Shown here in pieces: positions 62,929 through 64,000 of a stretch of DNA of 64,000 bases. Positions within the stretch are counted from its first letter, which is position 1; the number at the start of each line of letters is the position of its first letter. Origin of the DNA: JARRQJ01 sp963761035 (GTDB taxonomy: Bacteria > Pseudomonadota > Gammaproteobacteria > DRLM01); assembly GCA_963761035.1 (NCBI GenBank), contig CAVXFH010000002.1, positions 1,302,001 through 1,366,000 of the forward strand, read 5' to 3'. The position numbers and the translations under genes were made by a program. The notes below the pieces were generated by a model. That model worked only from the letters and a program-made list of their open reading frames with translations. It had not been told where the DNA came from and ran no database searches.

Positions 62929-63165
62929 ATGACTGTCGAAAGACTAATTCGCATTATCGCGGGCGGCTTTATCCTGCTGTCTTTGGTACTGGCTCATGTA
63001 TACAACGGCGTCGATTTGCTGAGAGGACCCACGTGGTTATGGTTTACCGCCTTTGTAGGCGCCAATTTGCTGCAATCGGGATTCACCCGTTGGTGTCTTA
63101 TGGAACAAATCCTGAAACGGGTCGGCGTCAAATCGGGCTGTGTCCAGCAAGGCGGCGCCAGCTAA
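62929..63165 (+). CDS. DUF2892 membrane protein
   Basis: The ATG follows TAGGAGAA. The 78-residue protein has two membrane helices (LIRIIAGGFILLSLVLAHVY and WLWFTAFVGANLLQSGFT) and the family's ending CLMEQILKRVGVKSGC. DUF2892 occurs next to or fused with rhodanese domains in sulfur cassettes. The C-terminal Cys may be functional. Confidence 0.86.
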   Translation: MTVERLIRIIAGGFILLSLVLAHVYNGVDLLRGPTWLWFTAFVGANLLQSGFTRWCLMEQILKRVGVKSGCVQQGGAS

Positions 63166-63207
63166 GGTGAAGGTTGCTCTCCGCGACGGCATCATGCGGT
63201 CTCCGGT

Positions 63208-63954
63208 ATGAGTCTGTGGCTGTGGCTGGCGTCGCCCTTGATCGGCCTGATGCTGGGGCTGTTCGGCGCGGGCGGCGGCATGCTCACGGTACCGCTGCTG
63301 ATGTACGGAGGAGGGCTGCCGCTCAAACAGGCCATCGCCGCCAGCGTATGGATCGTCGGTGGGGTCAGCCTGACGGCCGCGCTGCAACAGCGTGCATGGC
63401 GCGTACTACAACCGAAGTTATTGGTATTTTTCAGCGGCGGCGGCATAGTCGGCGGCATTGCGGGCGCATGGTTGGGCAGTTGGGTGGATGCCGCTCTGCA
63501 ACAGGCACTGTTCGGTATTTTGTTGTTGGCCGTATCATTATGGACATGGCGGGTACGTATTCACGAATTTCCTCAACCCGCCATTACATGTCATTGCAGC
63601 ATCGCTTTGCTCACCGGCGGCGGCCTGGGTCTGCTAACGGGTCTGCTGGGGGTGGGTGGAGGATTTCTGATGGTCCCCGCCCTCATTGCCTTGGGAATAT
63701 CTCACTTTCCTACGGCGGTCGCTCATTCGCTCATCTTGATCACGATTAACGCCGCCGCATCGGGTGTCACCTACCTCGGTACGATAACTACCGATTTCCG
63801 TCTGCTGTTAACCATAGGTCTGCTCGCCGCGCTCGGAAGTTTTTTCGGATCCCATCTCTTAAAGACCATTCCGCGTAAACCGCTGCAAAGAGGTTTTAGC
63901 GTGGGACTGGCCTTACTCGGGCTGACAATGCTGGTTCAACTGATGTTTACTTAA
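63208..63954 (+). CDS. TauE/SafE-family membrane transporter
   Basis: A 248-residue protein with eight membrane helices and family motifs in both halves (LIGLMLGLFGAGGGMLTVPLL, GLLTGLLGVGGGFLMVPALI). TauE/SafE proteins export sulfite or other sulfur compounds. It is third in the bigR-like cassette. The last 45 bases of the window carry no further gene that can be read. Confidence 0.9.
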   Translation: MSLWLWLASPLIGLMLGLFGAGGGMLTVPLLMYGGGLPLKQAIAASVWIVGGVSLTAALQQRAWRVLQPKLLVFFSGGGIVGGIAGAWLGSWVDAALQQALFGILLLAVSLWTWRVRIHEFPQPAITCHCSIALLTGGGLGLLTGLLGVGGGFLMVPALIALGISHFPTAVAHSLILITINAAASGVTYLGTITTDFRLLLTIGLLAALGSFFGSHLLKTIPRKPLQRGFSVGLALLGLTMLVQLMFT

Positions 63955-64000
63955 AGGGTAATGAGACGAGCGCTTACCAAGAACGCTCAATGCCAAGGGA

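Overview
The window looks like a GC-rich (about 60%) proteobacterial chromosome, most probably Gammaproteobacteria. The evidence is the type and order of the housekeeping genes: an 814-residue FadE, an Mpl-UbiX pair, DUF3014, DUF4381 inside a Bat operon, YbiT and ClsB. No rRNA, tRNA, CRISPR array, transposase or integrase was seen.

Region 1 (1-9842) is the most distinctive part. It reads as an electron-transfer locus: a membrane-anchored FeS/FAD oxidoreductase (with a Sel1/ankyrin protein behind it) faces, divergently, a diheme b-type membrane protein, a 21-heme c-type cytochrome split by two apparent frameshifts, a 24-heme repeat cytochrome, a small exported protein and an AMIN-TPR-beta-barrel outer-membrane protein. 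Together they could carry electrons between a cytoplasmic NAD(P)H or flavin pool and the cell exterior. That route is inferred from gene content.

Region 2 (9861-16628, minus strand) is a beta-oxidation operon (YebB/YiiX-like papain fold, FadE, thiolase, FadJ). Region 3 (17332-24442) holds two PilZ-like proteins and a lipid/envelope group: an ArnT-type glycosyltransferase, a DedA-PAP2-LssY fusion, diacylglycerol kinase, a CPBP protease and a DUF1461-like protein. Region 4 (24503-34390) has a periplasmic peroxiredoxin, an atypical RluA-like protein, DUF3014 and a complete MoxR-Bat operon.

Region 5 (34771-40745) looks like a methionine-oxidation stress regulon: DipZ, MsrB, a Met-rich MXKDX protein, an ECF sigma factor and its NrsF anti-sigma factor, then DoxX and a BNR-repeat protein. 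Promoter-like motifs with a 16-nt spacer lie in front of msrB and in front of the sigma gene. Region 6 (40830-47830) is accessory and rearranged: two MoaD/ThiS-like copies, a chimeric duplication scar, an ElaB/YqjE-type membrane set, an AT-rich HNH nuclease island, YkgJ, GNAT, a CapA gene with an in-frame amber codon, and DODA.

Region 7 (47892-64000) holds GST, YbiT, an arsenic operon (arsR-arsI-arsC-acr3) behind a perfect 18-bp palindrome, LemA plus an M48 protease, a 5'-truncated PIN-like gene, a Lon-N protein, UbiX and Mpl, a YIP1-like protein, CFA synthase, ClsB, and a BigR-DUF2892-TauE sulfur cassette. Both ArsR-family genes seem to have promoters that place transcription start at the ATG, so their mRNAs may be leaderless.
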